DNA from: CAWBLP01 sp963789495
Lineage (GTDB): Bacteria > Pseudomonadota > Alphaproteobacteria > Acetobacterales > Acetobacteraceae
Reading direction: 5' to 3'
DNA: 64,000 nucleotides
NCBI GenBank assembly: GCA_963789495.1
Contig: CAWBLP010000025.1
Location: 62,001 to 126,000 of the forward strand
Below the pieces are notes generated by a model that did no database searches, had not been told where the DNA came from, and saw only the letters and a program-made list of their open reading frames with translations. Shown here piece after piece: positions 47,864 to 57,131 of this stretch. The position numbers and the translations under genes were made by a program. Each line of letters opens with the position of its first letter. The first letter of the stretch is position 1.

Positions 47864-48187
47864 ATGCCCAAGACCCGTTTGCCCTATGCGCCGGAATTCC
47901 GACGCCAGATGATCGAGTTGGTTCGCGCCGGACGAGATCCGGAGGACCTTGCTCGCGAATTCGAACCAACCTCGCAGTCGATCCGCAACTGGGTTGCTCA
48001 GGCCGATCGTAGCGAAGGCCGCCGGGAAGCGAAGGTCGAGCCGACGTCAAGCGCGGAACGCGATGAGCTGATCAAGCTCCGCCGCGAGGTGCGCCAACTC
48101 CGGCTGGAGCGCGATATCCTCTCAAAAGCCGCGGCCTGGTTTGCACGCGAGACCGGCGCAGTGTCGTCCGGATCTTCGAGTTCATGA
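47864..48187 (+). CDS. IS3-family OrfA (HTH subunit of transposase)
   Basis: 107 residues: MPKTRLPYAPEFRRQMIELV, HTH around PEDLAREFEPTSQSIRNWV, and a leucine-zipper segment LIKLRREVRQLRLERDILSKA ending AAAWFARE. Typical IS3 OrfA. It overlaps orfB by four bases in a different frame, where programmed -1 frameshifting normally makes the fused transposase. Confidence 0.9.
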   Translation: MPKTRLPYAPEFRRQMIELVRAGRDPEDLAREFEPTSQSIRNWVAQADRSEGRREAKVEPTSSAERDELIKLRREVRQLRLERDILSKAAAWFARETGAVSSGSSSS

Positions 48188-49048
48188 GCACAAACCAGGC
48201 TTCGTTCCCCGTTGCCGCCATGGCGCGCGTGCTCGGCGTCTCCACAGCGGGCTATTACGCTTGGCGTGGACGCCCACCATCGGCCCATGCGCAGGCTGAC
48301 AGCGAACTGCTGACGCGGGTGAGGACCATCCACACCTCGTCGCGGCACCTGTATGGCGCGCCGCGTGTGCATGCCCAGCTCCGCGCAGACGGTGGAAGGC
48401 ACGGCCGCAAAAGGATCGCCCGACTGATGCGCGCCGCAGGGCTGGTCGGCGCCTGTCACCGTGGCAGCGGCCCGACGACGACGCGACGTAACCCGGATGC
48501 CCGGCCAGCACCCGACCTCGTCGATCGCAAATTTACCGCCAAACGCCCCAATCAGCTCTGGGTTGCCGATATCACCTTCGTGCCAACCGCAGCTGGTTTC
48601 CTCTATCTCGCCGTGGTGCTCGATGCCTGTAGCCGTCGGACGTCGGATCGTCGGCTGGTCGATGGCGGCCCACCTGCGCACGGAACTTGTGCTCGACGCT
48701 CTGGAAATGGCAGTGGGTCAGAGGCAGTCGCACGATGTCATTCATCATTCGGACCAGGGAAGCCAATACACGTCTCTTGCATTTGGCAGTCGCTGCCGCG
48801 AGGTCGGCGTTCGGCCCTCCATGGGGTCGGTCGGTGACGCCTATGACAATGCCATGTGCGAGAGCTTCTTCTCGACGCTCGAGTGCGAGCTCCTCTCGCG
48901 CCGGAAATTCGTGTCCCAGGCTGAAGCAAACATCGCCTGCTTCAGCTACATTGAGGGCTTCTACAATCCGGTGCGTTTGCATTCAGCCATTGGATACCAG
49001 TCGCCCATCCACTATGAGCAGCGGATCGCCCAAGAACTTAGAGCCTGA
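48184..49048 (+). pseudogene. IS3-family OrfB (DDE integrase), 7-bp duplication and IS5 insertion
   Basis: The first frame has the HTH_21 region VLGVSTAGYYAWRGRPPSAH and the start of the rve core, NQLWVADITFVPT (first Asp). After VVLDACSRR a 7-bp tandem duplication (CGTCGGA twice near 48635) shifts the frame. The second frame continues IVGWSMAAHLRTELVLDALE, HHSDQGSQYTS (second Asp) and SVGDAYDNAMCESFFSTLE (Glu). The original C-terminus QELTVTT lies beyond the nested IS5, which replaces it with QELRA. The transposase is inactive. Confidence 0.9.
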
Positions 49049-50104
49049 CCCGGAATCAATGTGGAACGACATCTGCGGTGTTTTCAATGCGCTGAGCCGT
49101 CACGGCCGGGTGCCGCTGCCGGTCTGTCCGGCGGCGTATGAAAGCCAGTTGCGTGATCCCAGCGGTTGCAATTCTCTCGTGGCTGCGAACACACCGAGGG
49201 ATCACGTATGACCTGGACCGGGACCACGCGGGCCAAGTATCGGCGCGACGGACTGCGCTATGCAAGCGACACCACCGACGCGGAATGGGCGATGATCGAG
49301 CCACACATGCCGCCACCGGCAAGCCGCGGGCGGACCCGCAAGACCAGCATGCGGCACGTCGTCGATGCCATCTTCTACATAGCCCAAGCCGGCTGCCAAT
49401 GGCGGATGCTGCCGAAAGATTTCCCTCCGTTCACCACGGTGCAGCGGTATTTTTATGCTTGGCGCGCCGGTGGGACGTGGCAGACCGTCAACCATGCACT
49501 GCTCATGGACGTGCGCGAAGCGGAAGGCCGGGAGGCCAGCCCGACAGCGGGCATTGTCGACAGCCAGTCCGTCAAGACGACGGAGGCTGGCGGTCCGCGA
49601 GGTTATGCCGCCGAGAAGATGATCAAGGGCCGCAAGCGCCACATCCTCACCGATACCATCGGTCTGGTGGTCGGTGCGATCGTCCATCCGGCCAATATCC
49701 AGGATCGTGACGGCGCGCCGCCTCTACTGGCGAGCGTGCGTAGTGCCTTTCCCTGGCTGCGCCACATCTTTGCCGACAGCGCCTATGCCGGCGACAAGCT
49801 GAAGGATGCTCTCACCAAGGTCGGCGACTGGACAATCGAGATCGTCAAGCGACCCGATGCCGCCAAGGGTTTTGTCTTGCTGCCCAGACGCTGGGTGGTT
49901 GAACGCACTCTGGCCTGGCTTAACCGCAACCGCCGTCTGGCCAAGGATTTCGAGGCCACCGTCGAAAGCGCGGTCACCTGGCTTTACATCGCAAGCGTCA
50001 AGCTGATGTCCCGTCGCCTCGCAGCCACATGAACCGATCGACCTCACGATCATCCAGTAAATCCAAATCGGTCGCACGTTGGAAATACAATTCGAGTCAG
50101 GCTC
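49041..50104 (+). mobile_element. IS5-family insertion sequence nested in IS3 orfB
   Basis: Ends GAGCCTGAC(C/T)CG at 49041 and its complement ending at 50104 form the terminal inverted repeat, with weaker pairing for about 10 more bases. A 3-bp target duplication TTA flanks it (49038-49040 and 50105-50107). Removing the element plus one TTA restores the IS3 orfB ending. The single transposase gene is intact. It is the youngest event in this nested pair. Confidence 0.92.
49208..50032 (+). CDS. IS5-family DDE transposase
   Basis: 274 residues from MTWTGTTRAKYRRDGLRYAS. DUF4096-type N-terminus (TDAEWAMIEPHMPPP, CQWRMLPKDFPPFTTVQRYF), then the DDE_Tnp_1 core with GIVDSQSVKTTE (first Asp), FADSAYAGDKL (second Asp) and RRWVVERTLAWLNRNRRLAKD (Glu). 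This is a single-frame IS5 transposase with all catalytic residues in place. Confidence 0.93.
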   Translation: MTWTGTTRAKYRRDGLRYASDTTDAEWAMIEPHMPPPASRGRTRKTSMRHVVDAIFYIAQAGCQWRMLPKDFPPFTTVQRYFYAWRAGGTWQTVNHALLMDVREAEGREASPTAGIVDSQSVKTTEAGGPRGYAAEKMIKGRKRHILTDTIGLVVGAIVHPANIQDRDGAPPLLASVRSAFPWLRHIFADSAYAGDKLKDALTKVGDWTIEIVKRPDAAKGFVLLPRRWVVERTLAWLNRNRRLAKDFEATVESAVTWLYIASVKLMSRRLAAT

Positions 50105-50163
50105 TTACCGTGACCACGTAGCCCCCAAGCCCATCAACCGTCCACGGAGGCGGGGCAATCCCA

Positions 50164-50619
50164 ATCCCACCCGAGCAACTCGATGGGGCGATCCACCAAG
50201 CCGTGAGTGCGCTCAATCAAGAGCGAGCGCCACTTCCGCTGGGCAACCAACAAATCCCTGCTTAGCAATAGCTCGCCGAAGGCCCCGCGGCCACGGTTGC
50301 CGACGACAATCATGTCGATGCTTTCGCGCCGCGCGACATCGATCAGCCCGCCTGCAGCTGTCCCATCCAACATGACGGTCCGGCTATTCGGGCATATCCT
50401 CCGCGCTTCGGCTGTCCAGTCCCCCTCCAGGCTCTCTCGAGCCTTTCCCCTTAACGTCTCAAGTTGCTCTGGCGGCAGCACGACATAGCCTCCAGGCAAC
50501 TTGGCTGGATCCAACTCGAAAATGTGCCCTCGATATTCAGCGCGCAGCTTATCAGCGATGGGAGGCCTTCCATCTGGACGCCATCCCAGCGCGCCGACGA
50601 TTTGTCGCGCGCGCACCAC
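50164..50619 (-). pseudogene. Universal stress protein (UspA family), C-terminus truncated at IS3
   Basis: The frame contains YVVLPPEQLETLRGKARESL and GGLIDVARRESIDMIVVGNRGRGAFGELLL, the ATP-binding G-x-RG-x-G motif region of UspA proteins. The expected end (GSVSxxVxxxAxCPVLVVR) is missing. The frame instead runs about 35 codons of unrelated sequence to the IS3 boundary. The N-terminus (ILVAVDGS) is also not seen. The protein is therefore a fragment of about 120 residues. Confidence 0.6.
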
Positions 50620-50719
50620 CGGGATTGAGGCGCCGTAACGCTCGACCGGGTTGCGGATTAGCTCTCGGTGCGGGCGGTGAGCCTATCGCCGCTGCCGCTT
50701 GTCCCTCGCGCGGCTGGTG

Positions 50720-50854
50720 ATGGAGCATGGGCCAGCCCTGCCGATGCCAGAGCTGCGGCAGGCGGTTGCTGCCGACTGTCCGCGGATGGTGGCGCAGGCG
50801 TGGCACGACGTCTGTGGGGTTCGGTTTCCGGAGCTGGTGGGGTTGGCGCCGTAG
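50720..50854 (+). pseudogene. Fragment of a small zinc-ribbon-like phage protein
   Basis: The short frame MEHGPALPMPELRQAVAADC ending FPELVGLAP resembles the C-terminal half of small Cys-containing proteins common in alphaproteobacterial prophages (usual: CxxCGH...LPELRxxLAADCPK). The N-terminal CxxC half is lost to a stop and frame break near 50690. It is flanked by the universal stress protein fragment. Confidence 0.35.
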
Positions 50855-50887
50855 GGGGTTGGGGTAGGCTCCCGGAGGGGCCGTGTT

Positions 50888-51220
50888 GTGGATCACCGCC
50901 TAAGCCCGTCACCGGTGCCGTTCCTCGCCCCGGGCCACCGCCAGAGTCGGCTTACGCACCTCCGTGCCCACGCTGCGCGTCACCCGGAGCCGTCGTATCT
51001 CACCAAGTCTGTGGTGCCACGCCCCCGAGGACTCGCGCGCTGGCTCGTCGTTGCGCTACCCCCCCCCGCCATTCCAGACGAAATCGCCCACCTCCGTCAT
51101 CGCCTCGCCTCACAGGCTGCCGCCGACACGGCAGACGTGCCGGCCCTTGTGAACGGCGCGATCCGTTCCGCCGAGGCCGGGGGTCGGTGGCCGAGGGATT
51201 GGCGCCCGTGGTTGCTGTAA
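50888..51220 (+). other. Possible protein remnant, 110 codons
   Basis: The last 50 codons (PDEIAHLRHRLASQAAADTA, then SAEAGGRWPRDWRPWLL) look protein-like with normal codon use. The first half contains a C9 run near 51060 and looks non-coding, so a frameshift may lie there. I do not recognise the family. Confidence 0.3.
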
Positions 51221-51384
51221 TCCCGCCCGAGCGCTGCAGGGCTGCCGGCCTGGCTGCGGTGCAGCCAGCAATCAACCGGCTACGGGTAGCCGGGGGCGGG
51301 ATAGTCCCGCTTCGCCCTGTTGAGAGGCGGCTACCGGCATCCAAGACATTCTCCGCAGCGTTCTATCCGCGGGAGGACCGGACA

Positions 51385-51720
51385 ATGCAGAACGAGCCCC
51401 CTAACACGACGGGCGCAGTCGCTCGGCGCTTGCGTGCGGTAATGGCGGTCACCGGAATGACGGTGGAGATGGTGGCACAAACGATCGAGGCGAGTGAGGC
51501 GCATGTCACGGAACTGGTGGCAGGTAGCCGTTACCCCAAAGTGCGGAAGATGAGGCGTCTCGCGAATCGCGCTGGGGTGACACTGGGCTGGATCTTCTAC
51601 GGGGATGAGGTCGGCCTGGCCCCGATTACAGCGGAGCGACTACGTGCGGAACTGGCTAACGAGACGGACCAAATTGGCCGAGAAGGGGGGCCTGGTAATG
51701 GCGAAGCGGGACTGGGCTGA
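51385..51720 (+). CDS. XRE-type helix-turn-helix regulator
   Basis: The start MQNEPPNTTGAVARRLRAVM at 51385 follows GGGAGGACC. An HTH_3 domain spans VTGMTVEMVAQTIEASEAHV and GSRYPKVRKMRRLANRAGV, ending TLGWIFYGDE, a common prophage repressor/Cro pattern with the helices in the right order. 111 residues. The larger frame that begins at 50668 is not credible upstream of 51385. It lies in the accessory region and probably belongs to a lost phage or plasmid element. Confidence 0.75.
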   Translation: MQNEPPNTTGAVARRLRAVMAVTGMTVEMVAQTIEASEAHVTELVAGSRYPKVRKMRRLANRAGVTLGWIFYGDEVGLAPITAERLRAELANETDQIGREGGPGNGEAGLG

Positions 51721-51784
51721 GCGGGTCGGACTGGTGATTAGACCGAACCTGAACGCCGCATCTCAGCCGGACTGACTGGCGGTT

Positions 51785-52057
51785 GTGTGTTATCCTGCAG
51801 CTTCCGCGGCTCATCCTTCGAGGCGATCAGCTGCAACCTCAAACTCGGCCGCCATTTCCTCAAGCTGTTTCGAAGTAGGGCTGCCGATTAGCCACCGGTT
51901 TGGAGACACTTTCGACGCATGGATCGATATACCCGAAGAAAGGATTACTTGGGCAAACAACCCTACTGGTCGCGCAGTCTTGTGCTGGTCAATCTTTTAC
52001 CACGCCTTCAATGGCGTGTTCTGTTTCGTTCCGTTCCAGGCTGCGGACAATGAATAG
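51785..52057 (+). other. Open frame interrupted by an IS5-family element
   Basis: The frame ends FDAWIDIPEERITWANNPTG...FVPFQAADNE, and the TAG stop is made by the IS junction. Removing the IS and one AAT copy would extend it by MWMR only. No family is recognised. Codon use is unlike the GC-rich neighbours, so it may be of foreign origin. Confidence 0.3.
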
Positions 52058-53101
52058 ACCCGTTGCGAAAGTCGGCCCCCCGGTCACCGGTGTCCGGCGC
52101 GTTCTCACCGGCGGCGTTTCCCTCACCTGATCAGAACGGTCCGAACCCAGCTTGCAGGTTCACCAGTCCCGCGATGATGGAGATTTTGGTGTGATGCGTC
52201 CCAAGTGGGTTGCGAAATCGCTCAGCAGCGATCCTGAACCGTTTCGTTCGTCCGATCCGGTGCTCAACCCTGACACGGAATCCACTCAGTCCACGGTTAT
52301 ATGCCTTCTCCTCATCAGTGAGTTTCCCGTTCTTTGGCTTCTTGTATGGACATTCCAGGTTCCGATGTTCCTTGTCGTACCCCTGGTACGCACTGTCCAC
52401 GTAGAGCCGTGCCTTCCTCGGCAGCTTTGGTCCATTGCGACGGATCGCCAGGTCATGGTGACTGCCGGGGTGAGAGGGCGAGGCGCTGACGATACGACCA
52501 TTCCGGGTGACGATGTATTCGGTCTTCACCGTATGGCGCTTCTTCTTGCCGGAGTAATGCTCTCGCTGTTTGGCGTCCGTGTCAGGACGCTGGATCGGCT
52601 GCTCGATGCAATCGACGATCAGCGCCTCGGCCTCCTTCCGACTGATTTTGGGCTTCCGTCCAACCCCGATCAGCGGACGGGCGAGCTTTTCGATCCGCTG
52701 GATCGCCCGGCAGATCGCGCTTTTGTTGACGTTGTGGAGGAGCCCAGGAACTCCTCGGTGATGTAGCAACGATAATAGATCAGCATGATCAAGAGATGAT
52801 CTTCCAAACCACCGACGTCCCAGGGGCGGCCGGATTTGGCCTTGTGCAGCTGAGCTTTCTCCCAGGGGCCCGCGAGTTGCTTCAGCATTTTGTCGAACGT
52901 GGCGACGCTGACCCCGGTCAGGCGGACGAAGCTCGCGCTGGCGCGCAACCGGGCGGCGGAGAACGGACGGGACATCGGGCCGGTACCTTCATGAAGAAGG
53001 TTCTCGACGAATCGAATCGTCCCGTGACCTGTCAAGCTCGGCCTCGCCGGCTCAGCTCACCGACGGAGCGCCGCGAACGTACTCATTTTCGCAACGGGTC
53101 T
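52056..53101 (-). mobile_element. IS5-family element (DDE_Tnp_4 type)
   Basis: Perfect 15-bp terminal inverted repeats AGACCCGTTGCGAAA lie at 52056-52070 and 53087-53101. A 3-bp target duplication AAT flanks them (52053-52055 and 53102-53104). The 1046-bp element holds one transposase gene on the minus strand, broken by a 1-base change. Confidence 0.92.
52131..52975 (-). pseudogene. IS5-family transposase, 1-base deletion
   Basis: The first frame, from MSRPFSAARLRASASFVRLT, carries the HTH_Tnp_4 domain (FDKMLKQLAGPWEKAQ, GGLEDHLLIMLIYYRCYITE) and ends at EEFLG. The second frame continues LHNVNKSAICRAIQRIEKLA with the DDE_Tnp_4 core: the EQPIQRP and GKKKRHTVKTEYIV region, LYVDSAYQGYDKEH and the Glu in FRVRVEHRIGRTKRF. 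Adding one T after GGC near 52745 restores FLGFLHNVNK. No slippery heptamer is seen at the junction, so this is a mutation or read error rather than programmed frameshifting. Confidence 0.88.
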
Positions 53102-53396
53102 AATATGTGGATGCGGTGAACAGGTACGGTTGAGTTGATGACGGCCTGCGTTACCGCTGCAGCAGGCGATCGGCACGCTCTCCCAAGCGTGCCGGTTCCC
53201 GGCAGATCGGGTCCGCTGGTGCCGATCGACGCAACGCTCGGCCGGAACAAGGCCCAGCAACAGCGATCATAACCGTGCGCGTGCTCTGAAGCACTTCATA
53301 GGGCCTGCGGCCCGACCTCGAGCATTTTCCCTTTGCGCCAGTAAGGTCGATGACCTGCTGACGCAACACAAAACAGCAAACTGATGGGAGAATCCT

Positions 53397-53528
53397 ATGA
53401 AGAAGTATTCCTGTGCTGCCCTCGCAATTCTCGCGATTGCGCTTGGCAGCCTTACGCTGGCCCCAGCGGCGAATGCGGTGTACGTGCATGCTGACCACAC
53501 CGGCTGGACCAACGAGCCGAATGGCTGA
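53397..53528 (+). CDS. Tiny secreted peptide, 43 residues
   Basis: The ATG at 53397 follows ATGGGAGAATCCT. The product starts MKKYSCAALAILAIALGSLT and has a textbook signal peptide ending APAANA, leaving a mature peptide of about 16 residues (VYVHADHTGWTNEPNG). Lys-Lys at the start, a hydrophobic core and an AxA cleavage site make it unlikely to be chance. Family unknown; two His and one Trp in the mature part could bind metal. It lies alone between an IS5 element and unannotated sequence. Confidence 0.55.
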   Translation: MKKYSCAALAILAIALGSLTLAPAANAVYVHADHTGWTNEPNG

Positions 53529-54340
53529 TGAGCAGCCCGCAATGGTCGGCACACCAGCTGATCGTTGCGGGCACGCTAGTCGCGGCGTCTTTGAGGTGCG
53601 TTTGGCGGGACCCAGACCGCAGCGAACCTCCCAGCATTGAAGAATCAGCTGACGCGCAGCATCCCGCAAGCGCCACTCGTTGCGTTCGGGGCGGACGCGG
53701 ACCTGGGAGGCCGCGTCCGCGAAAAGCGGAAGCTGGATCGGATCAAGGGCCGCAGGGGCGATTTCAGGGTGCTTGAGCATCTTTCCGGGAAGACTGTAGC
53801 AGCTGGGGCGGTAAGGTATCAGGACAAGGCGCCGGGCGCGGTCGATACGCTATCCTTCCCGTTACACTATTACCAATAGTTCCGTAATCGCGGCTAAGAA
53901 GTCAAGCATCAGTTTCTTTGTTTGACTGGATCCGTTTCTTCGCCCTGACCTGAGAGCCACATGGCACCGCGCGCAGTCGCGGTCAATGATGGCCGCAGGC
54001 CACCGTCATCGGCGGCGCGAAGCGTCATTGACGGCGGCGAGCACGGTGCCAATCCTCAACGAGGTCGGGCTCGTTTGTCATCACTGCGTCTTTGCTGCCA
54101 GCCAGAAGCAATTCGTTCATCAGCCGGTCGCTGTCCTGCCGAGGTCATGGTTCACTCCGAGGTCGATGCCAGATCGCCTCATCATGGGTTCAGGGGGGCA
54201 CTGACACCGCAATGTAAAGTGGCGAACTGCTCGGCGATCGTCGTGCCGGCGGACAACTATTGATACGCGGTCATCTCTACCCGCCGTCCCGGCAAGGACA
54301 GCGTCCCCGCTTGCGCGGAGCTTGGTGAGTGGATGAAGGA
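53529..54340. other. Spacer between the secreted peptide and IS110
   Basis: No gene is supported. A minus-strand frame starting at 53780 (MLKHPEIAPAALDPIQLPLF, then a stretch including VRPERNEWR) looks like the first 45 residues of a lost protein and then degenerates. The part near 53880-53945 is AT-richer than the surroundings. The rest shows no motif I can interpret. Confidence 0.35.
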
Positions 54341-55372
54341 TCAGGCGGCTGCAGCGCCCTTCGTCCACCGGAACTCGGTGCCATCTACCCACATCCGATG
54401 CAGGATGACAGCCAGTTTGCGCGCAACTGCGACTTTGGCCTTTGTCGCGCCGACCCGCTGCATCAGCCGGATGCCCCACGCCTTCAGCGGCGACCAACGA
54501 TCCACCCGCGTCAGCAGCACGCCGGCAGCCTCGTAGAGGCACGTCCGAGCAAATCCGTCGCCGCATTTGGAGATCCGGCCCGCCCGGTCGACTTCGCCCG
54601 ATTGGTAGCGTTTGGGAGTCAGGCCGATATAGGCGCCGACGTTACGGGAATGAGCAAAGCGCTGAGGCTCATCGATCACCGAAAGGTAGGCAAGCGCCAC
54701 GACTGGCCCCACGCCGGGAACTGTCATCATCCGTTGGGCTACTGCGTCCTTCTTCGCCAGCTGTCGAATGGCTCGATCACAGACGGTGATCTGCTCGATC
54801 AGGCTGTCGCGCACCGCCACCATGGAGGCAACAATGCTTTCTATGCCCGGCGTCCCTCGGACAGCTCTTGCGCTCGTTGCCCGAGCTGACCGCGACTGCA
54901 TTTGCCGATGACCAGACCGAACGTCTTCAGGATGCCCCGGAGCTGATTGTCGAGCCGAACGCGCGTATCGACCAATTGGTGTCGAACGATCAGCAGCGCC
55001 TTGCGCTCGTGCGAGGTCATACTCTTGACCTGCACAGCTTTGAACCAGCCAACCCGGACCATCTCGGCCAGCCCGCGCGCATCGCCGCGGTCGGACTTGT
55101 TGGGCCGCGCCGACAACACCGCCTGGGCATGCCGGGCGTCGAGACAGACAACCGGCATGCCTTCGGCCTTCAAGGCATGGGTAAGCCAGACCGACGTGGA
55201 GCCGCTTTCCAGGCCAACTCGTGCCAGGTCGGGCGCTCGTTTTCTGATCAGCCGGACGACGGCGGCGGGTTCCAACGCCACCTTGCCTTCAAACACACGC
55301 GTTCCGTCCCTGGTCCAGGATACAGACGCTGGTTTCCTTCAGCGACACGTCCAACCCGGCAAACGTTCCCAT
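54341..55372 (-). pseudogene. IS110-family transposase (DEDD), two frameshifts
   Basis: The start MGTFAGLDVSLKETSVCILD holds the first catalytic Asp of the IS110 RuvC-like DEDD domain. One extra A near 55300 breaks the frame before FEGKVALEPAAVVRLIRKRA. The middle frame has GLESGSTSVWLTHAL (Glu) and LSARPNKSDRGDARGLAEMV (Asp-Asp). A second break near 54890 precedes TPGIESIVASMVAV and the Transposase_20 domain MMTVPGVGPVVALAYLSVID with IGLTPKRYQSGEVDRAGRIS. All family motifs are present, so the loss is recent or a read artefact. IS110 lacks terminal inverted repeats, so the element ends are not set. Confidence 0.88.
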
Positions 55373-55564
55373 GGTCACTCTCCCCTTGTTCGAGACCGAG
55401 GCCAGTTCTACCAACCGAGGGGAGAGCCGCCGCGATTAGCCCATGTAACAGGACTGCGGTCGGCACAGCATTTTCGGTGCTGAGCCATATCTATAAAAAT
55501 CCGCATCCATAAGCGGCAAAGAAGGGGTACACTGTACTGCATGACATTGTTGGGCCTCTGCAGC

Positions 55565-56269
55565 ATGTGCACTGAATCGAAAGTCAAGGCGCTCGGCCGC
55601 CGCAACCTGATGCTGGCCAGCGCCGGAGCGCTCGCCGCCACACAGCTCAGCACGACAGCAGAAGCGCAACCTGCACGGGCGGCCGGAACACCAGATGAGG
55701 CGCTAAAGCTGCTGATGGAAGGCAATGCGCGCTATGTCGCCAATCAGCCGCGCGAGCGGGACTTTTCCGCCGGCAGGGCAGATCGCGCGCGCGGTCAGGC
55801 ACCGTTCGCCTCCATTCTCGGCTGCGCGGATTCACGCGTCGCGCCAGAATTGGCATTCGACCAGGCAGCGGGAGACCTGTTCGTCGTGCGTGTTGCTGGC
55901 AATTTCGTCACGCCGGACGGTTTGGGAAGCCTCGAATTCGGCTCCGCGGTGCTGGGGACCAAAATCATCATGGTGCTGGGGCACACAAACTGCGGTGCCG
56001 TCAACGCAACCGTAGCAGCGCTGGAGAAAGGCAACGATCTGCCAGGTCACATCGCCGGCCTTGTGCATGCCATGAAGCCCGGCGTCGAAACCGTCGTGAA
56101 ACATCACGGCGCCGATCTCGTGGCCAACGCCACGATCGCCAATGTCCGCTACAACGTGAAGCAGCTGGAAGCCGCCAAGCCGATCCTGGCCGAACTGGTC
56201 GCCAAGGGCGAACTTCGTGTGGTCGGTGGCGTATACGATCTGGCAACTGGAAAAGTCACCCTGGTTTGA
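55565..56269 (+). CDS. Beta-class carbonic anhydrase with Tat signal
   Basis: The protein begins MCTESKVKALGRRNLMLASA with a twin-arginine-like signal, so it is periplasmic. The beta-CA zinc site is complete: ILGCADSRVAPEL (Cys and the Asp-Arg dyad) and VLGHTNCGAVNAT (His-x-x-Cys). GDLFVVRVAGNFVTPDGLGS is the family core. It interconverts CO2 and bicarbonate. About 234 residues. It is an intact gene between IS110 and an IS630 fragment, either cargo or a chromosomal survivor among insertions. The ATG at 55541 is an alternative start. Confidence 0.9.
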   Translation: MCTESKVKALGRRNLMLASAGALAATQLSTTAEAQPARAAGTPDEALKLLMEGNARYVANQPRERDFSAGRADRARGQAPFASILGCADSRVAPELAFDQAAGDLFVVRVAGNFVTPDGLGSLEFGSAVLGTKIIMVLGHTNCGAVNATVAALEKGNDLPGHIAGLVHAMKPGVETVVKHHGADLVANATIANVRYNVKQLEAAKPILAELVAKGELRVVGGVYDLATGKVTLV

Positions 56270-56450
56270 ATCTGTGCGGCGCGAGTTGCGTCTGAAATAA
56301 TTTTTCCACAATGGCCGTTATCGCGCGTTGAGGTCGGCCTTTACTCGGAACGGGAAACGCGGTTCAGCCTGCGAACCTCTTCGTGAACGACCGATACCCA
56401 TTCTAACATCTCTCGGATCGAAAAGAGCTCGTGGAGTTATACCAACCGCC

Positions 56451-56774
56451 CTAAATACTGACCGTTGCCCAATCGCGATCTCCGATGGACTGGTTGCGGC
56501 GGGGATCGCTGACGAACCAGTTCCAGGCCTCGACGCAGGCGCTGAGGATGGCCTCGTAGGTATCCCAGACCCCGGCGGAGAGCTTGTTGTCGCGGAGGTG
56601 TTGCCAGACATTCTCTATCGGGTTCAGTTCCGGCGCGTATGGCGGCAGATGCAGCGGGACGATGTTGCCTGGCAGGATGAGTTCGCCGCCGGTCTGATGC
56701 CATCCAGCCCGATCGCAGATCAGCACGACGATCGCACCGGGAGGGACCTGCTCGCTGATCTCACGCCCGGTCAT
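56451..56774 (-). pseudogene. IS630-family transposase, C-terminal fragment
   Basis: The frame VVLICDRAGWHQTGGELILP...LHLPPYAPELNPIENVWQHLR is the second Asp and final Glu part of an IS630/Tc1-mariner DDE_3 transposase (LPPYSPxLNPIExxW). The N-terminal HTH and first Asp are missing. On its 5' side it abuts the Toprim fragment, so insertion and deletion have joined two remnants. Confidence 0.85.
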
Positions 56775-56782
56775 GCCATCAC

Positions 56783-57130
56783 GTGCTGATTGCCCTCATC
56801 AGCCCACGCGGCGAGAAGTTGCCGCTCAAGTGGGCGCGGAAGATTGGGTTGTCCTTCATGAAAGGGCAACCGCGCAACGGCGATGAGATCGGAATTGCGG
56901 AAGGCTACTCGACAGCAGCCAGCGTACACGCTGCACTCGGCATTCCCGTCGCCGTGACGATCGACAGCGGGAACCTGCTGCCGGCGGCGCTATCGCTGCG
57001 GTCCAGGTATCCGCAGAGCCCTTTGCTCATAGCGGGAGATAATGACGTCGGCCTTACGCGCCGGAGCCCGCCGCTTCAGAATGTGGAGCTGGAAAAGGCT
57101 GCAGAGGCTGCACGGCAAGTGGCCGGACGG
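56783..57130 (+). pseudogene. Toprim-domain primase fragment (plasmid/phage type)
   Basis: The frame gives GDEIGIAEGYSTAASVHAAL and a Toprim-like strand AVTIDSGNLLPAALSLRSRY, then SPLLIAGDND. This is the Toprim region of phage/plasmid primase-helicases (IAEGYATAAxI...AxDxGNL...IAADDD). NVELEKAAEAARQVAGRISV is the usual following helix. It lacks N-terminal zinc and C-terminal helicase parts. It is cut by the IS630 fragment on the left and by an IS5 fragment on the right. Confidence 0.75.
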
Positions 57131-57131
57131 A

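Larger units (their letters stand above)
47810..50163 (+). mobile_element. IS3-family element interrupted by a nested IS5
   Basis: Terminal inverted repeats of 24 bp lie at 47810-47833 (TGGGATTGCCCCGCC...) and 50140-50163, with one mismatch. Between them are orfA, orfB and, inside the end of orfB, a complete IS5-family element (49041-50104). Without the IS5 the element is about 1.29 kb, normal for IS3. The flanking bases differ (TAC left, ATC right) and flanking genes are unrelated (primase left, universal stress protein right). It therefore also marks a recombination junction or lost duplication. Confidence 0.9.

Noticed and set aside
50668..51720. A 350-residue protein ending in an HTH domain
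   Set aside because: Only the last 111 codons, from 51385 with a good ribosome-binding site, look like protein. The upstream part crosses stop-rich remnants in other frames and a C9 run.
52700..52760. Programmed ribosomal frameshift in the second IS5 transposase
   Set aside because: The frame change at EEFLG lacks a slippery A6G or similar heptamer, and adding a single T restores the consensus, so a point deletion or read error is simpler.
53151..53780. A 209-residue minus-strand protein with a WGR-like start
   Set aside because: The first 45 residues look protein-like, but the remainder overlaps the secreted-peptide gene and shows no domain. At best it is a remnant.
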